Below are positions 13,081 to 13,959 of a stretch of DNA of 13,959 bases, piece after piece. Below the pieces are notes generated by a model. That model did not search any database and was not told the DNA's origin. It saw only the letters and a program-made list of their open reading frames with translations. The DNA comes from Clostridia bacterium (GTDB lineage Bacteria; Bacillota; Clostridia; Oscillospirales; Acutalibacteraceae), in the NCBI GenBank assembly GCA_024689165.1, contig JAILDS010000098.1:1-13959 (forward strand), given 5' to 3'. The translations under genes were made by a program, and so were the position numbers. The stretch's first letter is position 1. Every line of letters begins with the position of its first letter.

Positions 13081-13818
13081 TCACGACGCCTCAAGGATCG
13101 CGGGGTCGGCGGGGGCTCTCGGCTCGGAGGGCGCGCCTCTGACCTGCCGGGGATACGCGGCGCCGTACTTCGAAAAGCTCGCCTTGTATATCCCGCCCTC
13201 CGACAGCAGTGAGCACAGCCACAGCGGCATAGCCTCCTGCACCTTGATCTCCAGGATCGCCGTGCCCTCGTCGAGCAGCCCGAGGCCGTCCATGCCGCTT
13301 TTCAGGTCGAGCCTGTCGACGCGGTAGCGCGGGTTGTAGTCGACGGTCAGGCGCAGGTCGCCGCCCGGCTCGAAGTACGCCGTCCTGTCGCAGATTATCA
13401 GGCAGGAGGGGGCGAGTGTCCCGTAAAAGTCCCTGAAAGCGGTTATCTCGGCGTTTATCTGCCCGGGGGCGCAGACGTCGCCCTCGCCGGCGAAGAATTT
13501 TTCGACCCTCGGTATCGTGCTCTGCACCCTGCGCTTATAGACAATCCCGTACGCCTTGCGCTTGAGCTCCAGGAACACCGGGCTTTCGTCCGTCGCGGGA
13601 CCGTAGGAGCGCAGCCGTATCTTTTCCTTGAACGGGGGACTTTCGATACTGTTCCTTATCAGCCTGAAATTCGGGGTGTCGTAATACAGCGACGCTATCG
13701 AAGTCATGCCGTAGGAGTCGAGCTCCATGCGGCCACGCAGGCCGCGCCTGAAGTATTCCGCCTGAGGCGCGGTGAGCATATACTTGAGCTCGTACCGCTT
13801 CATGACGGCTATCGCCAT
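13081..13818 (-). CDS. VTC-domain (polyphosphate polymerase-like) protein, 245 aa
   Basis: The protein shows the triphosphate-tunnel VTC motif series: RYELKY (8-13), SLYYDTP (43-49), KIRLR (66-70), FLELKRK (82-88), CDRTAYF (143-149), RLTVDY (156-161), EIKV (190-193) and a closing SKYG (216-219). In yeast Vtc4 the corresponding Lys/Arg/Glu residues line a tunnel where ATP gamma-phosphate is added to a growing polyphosphate chain. Enzyme activity here is inferred from motif retention. It is soluble, with no membrane segment, and probably works with the DUF4956 membrane protein downstream. The start is supported by AGGAGG 8 nt before the ATG; Met6 is an alternative. The last 20 residues are Pro/Ala/Arg-rich and look non-conserved. 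No U-tailed terminator follows. Confidence 0.88.
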   Translation of the reverse strand: MAIAVMKRYELKYMLTAPQAEYFRRGLRGRMELDSYGMTSIASLYYDTPNFRLIRNSIESPPFKEKIRLRSYGPATDESPVFLELKRKAYGIVYKRRVQSTIPRVEKFFAGEGDVCAPGQINAEITAFRDFYGTLAPSCLIICDRTAYFEPGGDLRLTVDYNPRYRVDRLDLKSGMDGLGLLDEGTAILEIKVQEAMPLWLCSLLSEGGIYKASFSKYGAAYPRQVRGAPSEPRAPADPAILEAS

Positions 13819-13845
13819 ACGTTCCCCCTCCTTTCGGGTATTTAT

Positions 13846-13867
13846 GATCTGCCGAAGCCCGCAGATC
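13846..13867 (-). other. Small hairpin between two genes
   Basis: A 7-bp perfect stem (GATCTGC/GCAGATC) encloses an 8-nt loop just after the stop of the upstream gene and before the VTC ribosome binding site. No U-tract follows, so it is more likely an mRNA processing or stability element than a terminator. Confidence 0.35.
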
Positions 13868-13869
13868 GC

Positions 13870-13959
13870 TCAGAATGCGATCGTGACGCTGAAAACACCG
13901 TTTGAGACCTCTGCGGAGCATCTGCCGCCCAGGTCGCGGACGAGCTCCTTGACCCTTGA
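13870..13959 (-). CDS. C-terminal fragment of an unidentified gene, possibly a GHKL-type sensor histidine kinase
   Basis: The last 29 codons are open from the window edge to a TGA, reading SRVKELVRDLGGRC then SAEVSNGVFSVTIAF. The pattern helix, LGG, beta strand, NGVFSVTI resembles the final strand-pair of GHKL ATPase domains of sensor histidine kinases, but so short a piece is not diagnostic. It ends 51 bp before the VTC start and is in the same orientation, so it may belong to the same transcript. Confidence 0.4.
   Translation of the reverse strand, partial: SRVKELVRDLGGRCSAEVSNGVFSVTIAF

Overview
The window reads as chromosomal DNA of a moderately GC-rich Clostridia-type Firmicute, probably an Oscillospiraceae/Ruminococcaceae-like gut or rumen anaerobe. 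Grounds for this are AGGAGG-type ribosome binding sites, sigma-A-type promoters, U-tailed hairpin terminators, Thr-rich extracytoplasmic linkers, dockerin modules and DUF6273/VTC/DUF4956 family genes. The assignment is an inference from gene content. Every gene I can support lies on the minus strand, so transcription runs from high to low coordinates. I see no tRNA, rRNA, CRISPR array, phage gene or transposase.

In transcriptional order, the right end (13959 to 11666) holds the tail of an unidentified gene, a VTC-fold polyphosphate-polymerase-like protein, a DUF4956 membrane protein and a DUF3592 membrane protein. The VTC and DUF4956 genes, usually close partners, are separated by 312 bp of repeat DNA.

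The stretch 10904-11665 (762 bp) has no credible gene. It is packed with intergenic repeat modules: a G-rich TAGGGA-like array, a 172-bp element with terminal inverted repeats, a U-tailed hairpin and a hairpin-rich block. A second copy of the 172-bp element lies in opposite orientation at 12879-13049, so the two copies bracket the DUF4956-DUF3592 genes.

The centre (10903 to 4501) is a two-gene operon for large secreted proteins. Both carry cohesin-like beta-sandwich modules and dockerin-type calcium-binding repeats. The first adds a DUF6273 domain and ends in an orphan NPATGD sequence. The second is a 1265-residue protein built as two unequal rounds of cohesin-like / PPC-like repeat(s) / dockerin. 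No catalytic domain is visible in either, so an extracellular scaffold or adhesion role is the best inference.

After a strong terminator comes a two-gene unit (4407 to 2145): an XRE-like helix-turn-helix protein followed by a transmembrane Ser/Thr kinase. Its promoter is near consensus and places the start of transcription on the A of the first ATG, so the mRNA is probably leaderless. A textbook terminator closes the unit.

The left end (1910 to 452) is a three-gene operon: a lipoprotein whose C-terminal domain matches that of the kinase ectodomain, a small zinc-ribbon protein and a 63-residue hypothetical protein. It closes with a 10-bp-stem hairpin. The window begins inside an ADP-ribosylglycohydrolase-like gene with its own sigma-A promoter.
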